Below, one piece after another: positions 49,001 through 55,100 of a stretch of 64,000 nt of DNA. The position numbers and the translations under genes were made by a program. Below the pieces are notes generated by a model. It worked only from the letters and a program-made list of their open reading frames with translations, was not told where the DNA came from and did not search any database. This DNA is from Sipunculus nudus (lineage: Eukaryota > Annelida > Sipuncula > Golfingiida > Sipunculidae), in contig CM049308.1 of the NCBI GenBank assembly GCA_026874595.1, positions 22,109,867 to 22,173,866 of the forward strand, read 5' to 3'. The first letter of the stretch is position 1. Each line of letters starts with the position of its first letter.

Positions 49001-50149
49001 ATCCCTGGTGATCCTGAATTGAGACACGGCAAATGGATAAGCTGAAGTAAAAAGAATATACCATTTCCCCCGTCGATAATCTGTGGATATATCAATGAAA
49101 TCGAAATAAAAAACATTGCTGCTTATTATACATGGAAGCATAATTTCAAACTAATTTCCACATCACATTGGACATCGTAGGATTGGCCGACGGTGAGTGA
49201 TAATAAAGGATTTTATTTAAAAGAAGTGTATACTCACTGAACTTTATCAAAATAGGCATAAGAAAACATAATAATAGGTTTAATTAAATGTCAAAATTTC
49301 AAATACTTTAAGTATACCTTTAAATGTGGCTTACAGCCGAAGAACATTGTTGATTTGTGAACTGAAATATACACGACCATGGATGGTTTGGCTGACCTCA
49401 TTTCATGTCATTGTCAGTTGGTAGATGGCGCTTTGGGCAGCAGCACTGGGGTTGTTGTGCCGAGTCATCAGTTGATTCTCTTAGGAAATGATCCGTGACA
49501 CACTTAATTACTTTCTAAACAACTTGAGCCAAGGGAGGAATTATTGCCTAGTGGTTTCCTTAGTTAATTAATTACCCTATTGTGTACATCGTCAACATTG
49601 TCAGATTGACTAGTTAAAAAATTAATTTTATCACGGCCATGGTATACAATTCTTTGGATATGTGATGGTGAACTGATTTGTTAACAATTCACTTTGCATT
49701 TTTTCTTGCATTTTTCTCCCTGGTTGTCTTGTCACTTTACTTTCATACTGTTTTCTCTCATTACCCCCCCCCCCCCCCTTTCCTGTTGTGTTTTCTTTCA
49801 GTCTTTATTAGTTATATATATATTTTGCTTTCATTATTTTTCTTTTCTCTCCTATTGGCTTTCCTATTATTCTTTCATCTGATCTTTACTTCTTTCTTTC
49901 ATTTAATTTGTCTTCATTCCTTTTGTCCATCCATCCTGGATACTGGAATCTTATAAATACAAAACATGATTTGTTTGCAAATATTTTAAAATATTATTTA
50001 GGATTTTGAATGAACAAATTTAAAGATAATTAAATATATTTAATTTATCACTATATTTGCAGGCTGGCTTAGAGCGTCCTGTGTTGCAGTCATTCATTCA
50101 GCTCAGAGCAGACTACAAAACTGCAAAAATCGCAAATTACTTCAAGTAG
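16072..50149 (+). CDS. EXOC5: EXOC5 (Sec10), exocyst complex component 5, 19 coding exons
   Basis: Joining exons 16072-16095, 17486-17728, 18479-18676, 23088-23155, 23816-23844, 24684-24793, 25153-25197, 25639-25779, 27269-27345, 33614-33724, 34100-34195, 34848-35007, 36123-36231, 37215-37338, 39413-39499, 45915-46023, 48163-48319, 48745-48905 and 50063-50149 gives 2136 bp, 711 residues plus stop (human 708). All introns are GT-AG and all phases agree. Recognisable Sec10 stretches include HLGDQLEGVNTPR, ILQRYYDSKNHQKK, GGETFLSHEVAINLLQE, ANTIFHLFEKQFSDQLIPLI, KKSDFKPE, GGMLAICDVNEYRKC and LFETLHALCNLLVVVPENLK. EXOC5 is a helical-rod subunit of the octameric exocyst that tethers Golgi-derived vesicles to the plasma membrane and supports ciliogenesis. 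It is divergent from ASCC3 and convergent with SPDYA. No frameshift or missing exon is seen. It looks functional. Confidence 0.97.
16096..17485 (+). other. EXOC5 intron 1
   Basis: No coding signal is visible. A 17.08-17.38 kb stretch is built from repeated GAGTCTGAG/GGCCTCGAG-like words and partial inverted copies (GGCCAAAGCTCATTAGGCC), probably a degenerate repeat. The rest is unremarkable AT-rich sequence. Confidence 0.6.
17486..17728 (+). CDS. EXOC5: EXOC5 coding exon 2
   Basis: Residues 9-89, phase 0 at both ends (TATCCAG|GAT and CAG|GTAAAA). Contains DPDEFVERLAWRT, matching human VADEYIERLVWRT, then the predicted N-terminal coiled coil (VEQLESQCREEEKAH). Confidence 0.95.
17729..18478 (+). 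other. EXOC5 intron 2
   Basis: About 0.75 kb of AT-rich intron. Near 17860-17910 a GGTTATGTCAAAAGAGTGGTT...GGTTTTACTGTA segment looks like one end of the CAGTGRAACCT MITE family. No other structure recognised. Confidence 0.5.
18479..18676 (+). CDS. EXOC5: EXOC5 coding exon 3
   Basis: Residues 90-155, phase 0 at both ends (TTTTAG|GCT and CAG|GTTAGT). Contains HLGDQLEGVNTPRARAAEAQ, nearly identical to human Sec10, and HFSEFMAIGPLKSPIF. Confidence 0.97.
18677..23087 (+). other. EXOC5 intron 3
   Basis: A 4.4-kb intron. 18735-19035 is a repeat whose edges carry GACGGGGTATATTATGATAT and GTGACGGGCGTATCATGTAC. A short TIR element lies at 21802-21981 (own entry). I see no exon in the remainder, which is AT-rich. 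Confidence 0.55.
21802..21981. mobile_element. MITE with ACAGTGGAACCTG / CAGGTTCAACTGT ends
   Basis: A 180-bp non-coding segment bounded by imperfect terminal inverted repeats ACAGTGGAACCTG and CAGGTTCAACTGT, followed by TA. It belongs to the same end-sequence class as 7641-7808 and 52683-52843. Such ends are common in pogo/Tc1-mariner-like non-autonomous elements; the superfamily is inferred, as no clear target duplication is seen. Confidence 0.6.
23088..23155 (+). CDS. EXOC5: EXOC5 coding exon 4
   Basis: Residues 156-177 plus two bases of codon 178 (donor GGAAA|GTAAGT). Encodes LQLAADVIQKLHQIAQELP, matching human EAADIIQKLHLIAQELP. Two in-frame acceptors lie 6 bp apart (23087 and 23093). 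The upstream one is chosen because it restores the human spacing between the preceding Phe and AADIIQ. Confidence 0.9.
23223..23551. mobile_element. Harbinger-type MITE, copy B
   Basis: A 329-bp element with ends GGCCAAAAAAATAAAAGGTA and the inverse, flanked on both sides by the 3-bp direct repeat TTA (23220-23222 and 23552-23554). A TWA target duplication is the PIF/Harbinger signature. The interior matches copy A at 6904-7240 in the opposite orientation. It sits in EXOC5 intron 4 and fills half of it. Confidence 0.8.
23816..23844 (+). CDS. EXOC5: EXOC5 coding exon 5 (29-bp microexon)
   Basis: Completes Lys178 and encodes FERAKRRIE (179-187), ending one base into codon 188 (GAAG|GTAACA). 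It aligns with human FSEVKSKIASKY. It is required to keep exon 4 and exon 6 in frame. Confidence 0.88.
23845..24683 (+). other. EXOC5 intron 5
   Basis: About 0.84 kb with no recognised repeat or coding segment. Confidence 0.6.
24684..24793 (+). CDS. EXOC5: EXOC5 coding exon 6
   Basis: Completes Glu188 and encodes 189-224 (KYGEIEKEMIAEFRNAHHAG ...), ending phase 0 at TTCAAA|GTCAGT. Aligns with human KYHDLECQLIQEFTSAQRRG and LLHFKGY. Confidence 0.93.
24794..25152 (+). other. EXOC5 intron 6
   Basis: A 359-bp AT-rich intron; nothing recognised in it. Confidence 0.7.
25153..25197 (+). CDS. EXOC5: EXOC5 coding exon 7 (45-bp exon)
   Basis: Residues 225-239 (GYNECIDAFIEESEK), phase 0 both sides; human has GYSHCVDVYIKQCQE at this place. 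Confidence 0.93.
25198..25638 (+). other. EXOC5 intron 7
   Basis: A 441-bp AT-rich intron; nothing recognised. Confidence 0.7.
25639..25779 (+). CDS. EXOC5: EXOC5 coding exon 8
   Basis: Residues 240-286, phase 0 both sides. GAFLRGDVFEAIPPLV and SPELAMSKLVLNLYHGRIQ match human GAYLRNDIFEDAGIL and NPETVLAKLIQNVFEIKLQ. Confidence 0.95.
25780..27268 (+). other. EXOC5 intron 8, with a 37-bp tandem duplication
   Basis: A 1.5-kb intron. At 26479-26552 a 37-bp unit (CCTTTGAATTAAAAATATAT then CACTCATATCCAGATAA) occurs twice with one base difference. No exon seen. Confidence 0.65.
27269..27345 (+). CDS. EXOC5: EXOC5 coding exon 9
   Basis: Residues 287-311 plus two bases (ACAAA|GTAAGT). DPEKYLQNLYSLHTK matches human DAEQYLKNLYDLYTR. 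Confidence 0.95.
27474..29190 (+). repeat. Tandem array of about 335-bp units
   Basis: Units start with TTAACAGGGCACAAAT...TGGACCT at about 27474, 27813, 28146, 28484 and 28914, and end with TTCCTGCAGACTGGTGGCGC-type sequence. The short fifth interval near 28800-28910 is a truncated or recombined unit. A further diverged unit lies at 31880-32190. The array is non-coding and within EXOC5 intron 9. Confidence 0.8.
29318..30520 (+). repeat. Two-copy tandem duplication of about 680 bp
   Basis: AAATTCGGCATA...AGATGTC (near 29320 and 30007), GCCTAATATCAAAACCACT (near 29460 and 30145) and AACTTTGACCATGGCACGTT (near 29783 and 30458) recur in the same order with a spacing of about 675-690 bp. Diverged, non-coding, inside intron 9. 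Confidence 0.75.
32695..32816. mobile_element. Small MITE / long inverted repeat
   Basis: A 122-bp segment whose two arms (about 43 nt each) pair almost fully: the left arm begins AGTTGGCACAGAGCCAAG and includes GTTCAGACCAATGAGA; the right arm reads TCTCATTGGTCTGAAC then GTCCTGTGCCAACT. The centre is about 35 nt. This is a classic short foldback element. Superfamily unknown; no clear target duplication. Confidence 0.7.
33614..33724 (+). CDS. EXOC5: EXOC5 coding exon 10
   Basis: Completes Lys312 and encodes 313-348, ending two bases into codon 349 (ATTAA|GTATGT). TTQLSAHLSSYKMGTD and FLSRLTRHIFERHTTNYI match human TTNLSSKLMEFNLGTDKQ and FLSKLIKSIFISYLENYI. Confidence 0.94.
33725..34099 (+). 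other. EXOC5 intron 10
   Basis: A 375-bp intron; nothing recognised. Confidence 0.7.
34100..34195 (+). CDS. EXOC5: EXOC5 coding exon 11
   Basis: Completes Asn349 and encodes 350-380, ending two bases into codon 381 (GGAGG|GTTAGT). Contains LAEKCASILQRYYDSKNHQK, one of the most conserved Sec10 stretches. Confidence 0.97.
34225..34742 (+). repeat. 42-bp minisatellite, about 12 units
   Basis: The unit AACCACTTCACAACTTTGTG followed by ACATTCATATGAATATTAATAG repeats with a 42-bp period about 12 times, with decayed units at the left edge. Because 42 is divisible by three, an open frame of 14-residue periods runs through it; this is a by-product, not a gene. It begins about 30 bp after the exon 11 donor. 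Confidence 0.92.
34848..35007 (+). CDS. EXOC5: EXOC5 coding exon 12
   Basis: Completes Gly381 and encodes 382-434, phase 0 at the donor (TCA|GTAAGT). NYGGETFLSHEVAINLLQES matches human THGETFLSQEVVVNLLQET. Confidence 0.96.
35008..36122 (+). other. EXOC5 intron 12
   Basis: A 1.1-kb intron. 35570-35720 contains AAAGGTTGATTTCTCAGGCC...CCTGAAATCAA, possibly a decayed relative of the Harbinger-type MITE, but without clear ends. Nothing else recognised. Confidence 0.45.
36123..36231 (+). CDS. EXOC5: EXOC5 coding exon 13
   Basis: Residues 435-470 plus one base (CAAG|GTAATC). LSNPNDVANNAAKIFDILVQ and YLCSEHIEYAIELGL match human LSDPSDLPRNAFRIFTILVE and FLCIEHIDYALETGL. Confidence 0.96.
36540..37025 (+). 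repeat. About 145-bp tandem repeat with TCAAGGTCA cores (EXOC5 intron 13)
   Basis: Three units each carry CTTCAAGGTCAAATC; TCAAGGTCA lies at 36675-36683, 36821-36829 and 36965-36973. Shared flanks are GAAATGTAAAATTCTTGTGAA and TTTGAAACCGGTGA-like words. The period is close to that of the array at 44.3-45.3 kb. A shorter direct repeat (CATATTATGACATAATGAAT-like) lies at about 36525-36620. Confidence 0.75.
37215..37338 (+). CDS. EXOC5: EXOC5 coding exon 14
   Basis: Completes Ala471 and encodes 472-511, ending two bases into Ser512 (ATCAG|GTTAGT). FFDVVGQANTIFHLFEKQFS matches human FLDVVQQANTIFHLFDKQFN. Confidence 0.97.
37440..39115 (+). repeat. Composite tandem-repeat element, copy 1 (EXOC5 intron 14)
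   Basis: Opens with TCCGTAACCGCTGG and closes with CACTCTATTTCCCCTTGCCA...CCCGTATTCTAGTT. Between them are five or more units of about 280 bp; GGTGGCGCCACCTACATTCA recurs at 37831, 38111 and 38391, exactly 280 bp apart. Units alternate two half-types: ATCTC.GGAACCGTTTGACCGATCAGG and CAGTGACTTGAC.AATTCACCTGAAAT (each shown with one variable position). A 19-G-type tract lies at 38943-38962. A second copy is at 46787-47910. Confidence 0.85.
39413..39499 (+). CDS. EXOC5: EXOC5 coding exon 15
   Basis: Completes Ser512 and encodes 513-540, ending two bases into codon 541 (GACAA|GTGAGG). CVQKKKEIMESMEGKLDTGL matches human CLQKKKEIIEQMEMKLDTGI. Confidence 0.96.
40103..40130. repeat. Hairpin AGGGACCCGCTT...AAGCGGGTGCCCT with following GTCTGTCCGTCC run
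   Basis: ACCCGCTT and AAGCGGGT pair across a three-base loop, extended by AGGG/CCCT with one bulge. A run of CTGTCTGTCTGTCCGTCCGT follows at about 40142. This hairpin-plus-run seems to be the edge of an interspersed repeat whose body continues to about 40330. Confidence 0.7.
40729..42142. mobile_element. 1.4-kb non-autonomous TIR element in EXOC5 intron 15
   Basis: The left end CCGTAAAATCTCCACTTAAA (continuing ACCGC) is mirrored at the right end (GCGGT then TTTAAGTGGAGATTTTACGG). TA dinucleotides flank both sides (40727-40728 and 42143-42144), as expected for a Tc1/mariner/pogo-type target duplication. Subterminal GCGGTTTTAA words repeat near the right end. The 1.4-kb interior has no transposase-like frame, so the element appears non-autonomous. 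It is more GC-rich than the surrounding intron. Confidence 0.75.
42145..44150 (+). other. Part of intron 15 between the TIR element and the AGGTCA array
   Basis: Mostly unremarkable AT-rich sequence. A CTGGTGGCGCCACCTG word lies at 43991-44006. No exon or RNA gene recognised. Confidence 0.5.
44160..45330 (+). repeat. Alternating about 145-bp array with AGGTCA direct repeats
   Basis: Two monomer types alternate, making a dimer of about 290 bp. Each carries AGGTCAAAGGTCA or AGGTCAAAGGTGA: 44328-44340, 44463-44475, 44611-44623, 44815-44827, 44960-44972, 45106-45118 and 45251-45263. Several continue into TCAAGGTCA (for example to 44346). Shared words are TTTCAAACTTGACTTATATA, GCCAAACTTTTCAT and GATGATAACTCCAGCTTGGA. 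AGGTCA direct repeats with one-base spacing (DR1) are nuclear-receptor dimer sites, and TCAAGGTCA is an extended half-site; any function here is unproven. Confidence 0.85.
45915..46023 (+). CDS. EXOC5: EXOC5 coding exon 16
   Basis: Completes Lys541 and encodes 542-577, phase 0 at the donor (CCA|GTGAGT). TMIAIIGWVKHMLQTEQKKS followed by DFKPE matches human TLNCMIGQMKHILAAEQKKT, DFKPE. Confidence 0.96.
46787..47910 (+). repeat. Composite tandem-repeat element, copy 2 (EXOC5 intron 16)
   Basis: Same layout as 37440-39115: TCCGTAACCACTGGATGGAA at the start, repeated CAGTGGTTTGACTTAT...CACCTGAAAT and CATCCATGCTAATAT half-units, and a CACTCTATTTCCCCTTACCA...TGTATTCTAGTT end. It is shorter and more diverged. 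The start also includes TTTTAGCCCACTGCCGCCGC. Confidence 0.8.
48163..48319 (+). CDS. EXOC5: EXOC5 coding exon 17
   Basis: Residues 578-629 plus one base (ATGG|GTAAGA). GKNVDAVLSELGIRFHRAIY and DHLQQFQYSTMG match human GKNVDTVLMELGVRFHRLIY, EHLQQYSYSCMG. Confidence 0.97.
48320..48744 (+). other. EXOC5 intron 17
   Basis: A 425-bp intron; nothing recognised. Confidence 0.7.
48745..48905 (+). CDS. EXOC5: EXOC5 coding exon 18
   Basis: Completes Gly630 and encodes 631-683, phase 0 at the donor (CTA|GTAAGT). GMLAICDVNEYRKCVKEFGI and TLHALCNLLVVVPENLKQVC are near-identical to human. Confidence 0.97.
48906..50062 (+). other. EXOC5 intron 18
   Basis: A 1.16-kb intron with a C-run at 49765-49778 followed by a long pyrimidine-rich tract (to about 49930). 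No second gene seen. Confidence 0.6.
50063..50149 (+). CDS. EXOC5: EXOC5 coding exon 19 (terminal)
   Basis: Residues 684-711 and TAG. AGLERPVLQSFIQLRADYKT ends in ANYFK; human ends SFVQLRADYRSARLARHFS. Confidence 0.96.
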   Translation, partial: AGLERPVLQSFIQLRADYKTAKIANYFK

Positions 50150-52129
50150 AACACGGTGCTTTAAAATTAAAATTTTGCTGAACAAGATGTCTCATAAAGT
50201 ATCCAGCTGAGAATTTCATATTCTTAAAGGAAGATTAGATATTTTTTAGGTATATAAATTACCCTGCAAGGTATTCTAGTCATTCATGCACATTGAAAAA
50301 TCAATAACTGCTATGCTTAATGAGTCCATGCTGCTCTGAATATTCAGTTATAACTTTGTAGCCATGAATCAGGCTTTCAAGTACCAAGCATATGGCGCAT
50401 ATGCTTTCAATATATGCACTACAATATGACTCTTTATGAGTTTTTCTTTGCTGTCTTTGCTTTAAATTGGATGTGAAATTAGCATTGTTTTGTATGTTGA
50501 TACAGGTTTGATGAAAAATATGTGATACTGTAGAGGGTATGGAGTGTGGTTTCTGCTTCAGTAAAGTTAATTCATTTATTCATGTTATGAATGAATAATT
50601 CAGCATTTAGTGTAAACACAGTCAAGATCTGTTTGAAGATTACAATACCCGTAGATTAATATAGATTCACAACTTAACACCCGTCATATCAAAATAATTG
50701 TTCAGAAGTACAAATTTGCAGTAATAAATTAAATTAGGTTGTACTTAACCAGTAATATAACAGGAAGACATGTATCTGTAATAAAATTCTTACATTAAAA
50801 TATGAATTTGTCTTAATCACAAATGTTGTGATATTGCTTATGTAAGTTTATATTTATGTATTATATGTATAAAATGTATTTACTAATTGCATGTATATCA
50901 AATTCTCACAATGAATAAACATATGCTTAACAGTGAAATAGAATTTTTTTCCATTTGATAACCAATATTGGCCAGCCAGGCAGACATTGGGCAAAGACAG
51001 ACAAAGAGATGCAGTAACTTGTTGATCAGTCATTCTGCTGTATGATATGTTTTCAGCGGCCACATGTTCATTGTCATCATTATCAGGATTAGTACATAAA
51101 ATACCATATAAAAAAACAAAACAAAATGATAACATATTAATTTATTCATAGTTAATCAGTAAATATAGAAACTATCAACCAACTTGGATACATATATACA
51201 TTATAAATATATCATGTGTATAGATTTAAAAATCATAAAAGACAGACAAAGCAGGTTTTGTCTGCTTTCAAAATAAACACACACACACACACATTGCTTA
51301 ATAGTTAAAAACATGGTTACTAATTTGGCAGCTGTTTATGTAGAGTTGTTAACCTACCCAAGACTTTATTTAAGAAACGTTTGTTTTACAGGCCAAAATT
51401 CCTATATGATAATATCCTGACCAGTTGATACATATTTGATTAAAGTTCATTGAAATCTGCTGTAATTTACTGACAGTTACAATAAATTGTAGTAAAAAAT
51501 TGTATTGTCAGTGCTAATAATTAATCAGAGACAATTTGCTATGTAACCACTGCAATCCATCCTCTGGTTTATACTGCATTTTCTACAATGGAAACATTAA
51601 GTGATATAACATCTCTGTAATGTTTGTAAAAGTTGACCCCCAACATCTCATCAAGAAATTAAGTTATAATTCTCCGATATGCAAAACACTCAACACGCCC
51701 AACAGACATATTTCAGATGATATACAACTCAGTTTTGTGCTAAACTTACATATACGTTTGTCATCCCCAATGATTTATCATTTCCAAATTTGCTGAACTC
51801 TCAAAATGAAATATAAATTTTTTTTTCAGAATTTAGCTGATGTACAGCCCTTAAATATGCAGAGTAACAAGCACTAGACCTGCACATGTTGCCCTATTAT
51901 AATCACAACACTTCACAGTGATGTTCAGTCTTCTCATGCCAAGCCATCCTCTAACTGAATGAATAGTTGATGAACAAATGCTACCGGTTTACAGCTTCAG
52001 CAGAACAGTGTGAGTAGCTGCACCTTGTAACTGCAAATCTCTGACTTGATCCTAGCATGACTGCAAAGGAATGAGGTGGTCTTGCTCTTGAATAAAGAAC
52101 TTGGGGATTTTGGAATTTTGCTTGTTTGA
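50150..52129. other. Tail-to-tail interval between EXOC5 and SPDYA
   Basis: Holds the presumed 3' UTRs of both genes. A (CA)n run lies at 51279-51293. On the minus strand AATAAA at 51370-51365 is a possible SPDYA polyadenylation signal about 760 bp past its stop. No further coding segment seen. Confidence 0.5.
50723..50785 (+). promoter_or_regulatory. Candidate EXOC5 polyadenylation signals
   Basis: AATAAA at 50723-50728 and again at 50780-50785, about 575-630 bp after the EXOC5 stop. They are the first canonical hexamers in the region; use is inferred only. Confidence 0.35.
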
Positions 52130-52182
52130 TCATTCATCATGGGCCCAAATATGGTCATCGTCATGAAGGGTGATCTTCAGGC
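52130..52182 (-). CDS. SPDYA: SPDYA coding exon 6 (terminal)
   Basis: Completes Gly260 and encodes 261-276 ([16 protein letters not shown]), then TGA. Acceptor CTGTTTCAG|GCC. It is supported by phase and splice site only, since the C-terminus is not conserved. Confidence 0.7.
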
Positions 52183-55100
52183 CTGAAACAGAAACTTCAA
52201 GTATAAATTGGAAAAATTAATGCATCAACTTAAAGGGGCTTATTCCGTGTTTACTAACAGCCTCTAGATAAACAAGCTCATACATTTGTTACAGAGGAAT
52301 ATTAAGAATTCCTCATAAAAGGGAATTAACTACAGTTCATTAATGTATGCAGAAAGTCAGGAATAACATAATGTCTATAAAAAAAGGTTGGTGAAAACTT
52401 GGCTTTAAAAGAGAAGATATTAGGCAATTTGAAAGCCCTAGACACTGCTTAAAAAAACTCTTGAACTTAACAGAACAGAACCAATTTCATATAGATGTAC
52501 ACTTATGTTGTAAATTTCAAGGTACATTATCTCTTTAACAAAGTGGCCTAAATTATAGGTGTCAGCATAAAAAATATTATGTTAGGCATTTCATTATCTG
52601 CTGTCCTTAATCCTTAGGGTGTAATAAAGTTTAATACACTTTAGGAGAATGAAAGGTATCAATCACAAATAATAATATATGTACAATGGCACCTGTGTAA
52701 TATAACCCCTAGCGACTGGCAAACGTCTCTATTCAGAGATGGATTTGTTGAGCAGGTCAGTTACAATAAAAGTGAATGTTTATTGGCTGTTGAAAGGTGG
52801 TCTTAATCAATGGTGGTCTCACTTTACTGACAGGTTCCACTGTATATACGTTATATTAAATCATAGCAATAGTAACCAGGAAGCTGAGTTCTGGTACCTT
52901 GCATATCAATATGGGAGCTTGGAACCACATGAACCGTCTTCATGTTAGGTTGAGGTTCTGGTGATGAGTCGCTGCAGGATGAGAGATACCAGGACCCTCC
53001 GTCAGGACTTGCAGAGTCATATTGCATCGTGCTGGCACAGAGGTCACAATAGCGTGGGGAACTGCCCGGCCCGCGGGGACTGCCGTCATCATCAGGATCT
53101 AACATGTATGACCTGATAGCTCCTGCATGGTGCTCTGGTCTCTCTCGCTGCCATGCCCAGTGATGTGGATCAATTGCCATTACCTGTGAATATTACAGTG
53201 AATATTAACATTTGAGAACCAACACAAATAAAACAAGCTTCTTAAACACTTTATTCAGCAGAGTATATAAGCTAGTTAGTAGTTACTTCACAGTGCTCAA
53301 GGTTGAATTGTAAGGTAAAATTATAAAAAAATCCAATCCCCCCATCAAGGTAAGAATGCTTTGAGATGGGTTAACGGTAAGATGAAGCTAAGTGTTTTAG
53401 GAGTGTCACTTCAGAACTGAGGTGTCCAGTCTGATACACTCCTAGAGTAACGAAGATAACAAGGTGAAATTTCAACAATATAATATTGGCTCCACTACCA
53501 ATCAGGTGGCATGACTAGTGCATTCCTATACTTATGTACCCAAACCCAAATATATGGAAGGCTTAAAATATCCATACTGTAATCCAAAGTGCCAGTTTCT
53601 TATTTGCCCATAGTCTTATCTTTAGAAAGATCCCAAGCCTTTTTCCCTAAAACTGATAGTTATGCTTAATGTTAGATTTTGATACAGAAGTGTCTTTAGC
53701 ATTAAAATGACAAAATTATTTTCCATTTATTTAGGAAGGGGTCTGGCTGTCACAGGCTGCAGAAAGGGGGCTGAGGTGGTTAGACACCTTTTAGACTCAA
53801 AAGGGGGGGAAAATGTATGTATTCCTGTTACTGTATTAGGCCCATTTTCCATGATCATGTTTCTGCGAAAAATATGTGCACTGAAAGGTGATCATGGAAA
53901 TTGGGCCTTACTGATATTAGCCAACATGCACTTATTATTACATACTTCTTTAATTACATGAAGGAACAAATTTGGCACAATATTCTGTCATTCTGAAAGT
54001 ATTTCCCATTGTATTTAAAGCTGAAGTGAAAAGTGCTTCAATTTCGCTACATTTTATTCTTAAATTAAAATAAAAATGTTCTCACTGTGGGGACACCCCT
54101 CCCATACCTACATTCTGCCAACAGTTGGCAATTGTTTACAGTACACTCATTATGTGGTGGTATTACAGTGCCGTCAACCTGTGTTTCCTTTACTGTGCTG
54201 TTTAGCAGTTGTTTGCTAGGTTTCGTCACCGCGTGCTGGCAAAGAGCCAAGAATTGTAACAAAAAAATGAGAGTGGGTTATTAGGGCTTAAACCTGTAAA
54301 AAGTTCACAAAGGTGTGTGCACTGTGCAACATCATTTGTCTTGATTACAGAACTGCAGTGTTTTACTACTGTGTGGGGAATTTAGCCATTGGTGTGCCGA
54401 AAAAATTAGTCAAATTTACCTCATCACAGCATTTTCTGCTCACAACAGCCCTGTGTCCAATCTGTGCCCACAGTCTGTCCCGGGTACCTAAAAAACTGAT
54501 AAAAGATCTCCTCCAATTCTTGCCCAAAGCCCAGGGAAATATTTCATACTTGTATTCCTCTTCATCCTCTTCCATATCATTGGCTAAATATCTGGAACAT
54601 AGAAACCATCCTAGATCAGATTTAAAATAATTTTAAGCATTTACACACAAAGAACTGTAATCAGGTTGGAACATTTAAACAAAGCTTAAAGGATAATCCC
54701 ACATATAAATTAATCTGCAAATAGGTACCAGTGCTTGTTAGGTTCTTCCCCAACAAGTATGTATAACTCCCAAACAATACTTCAGCAAGTCATAATGTTT
54801 GGTTGAACAGAAATAGGACCTTTTTTATCAGTCTCTTGGGTTGCAAAATAAAGGTAAGTTAACTCTGTTTTTTGATAATTTTCATTCTTTGTGGATTGCT
54901 TATTTGCTTTAATAAAAACGAAATATGATCAAGTGTACTTACAAAGCAACAAAAAAGTTTTTCCTTGTATATTCTTGAACAGACAGTGATGCTCTCTTGA
55001 AGTAAGCAAAAACCATAGCCAGGAGGTACTGAAATGAAGGTACATTCAAATAAAACATTTAAGAAAATAGTGGTATATTCATCTAATGCAGCCGAAAAGA

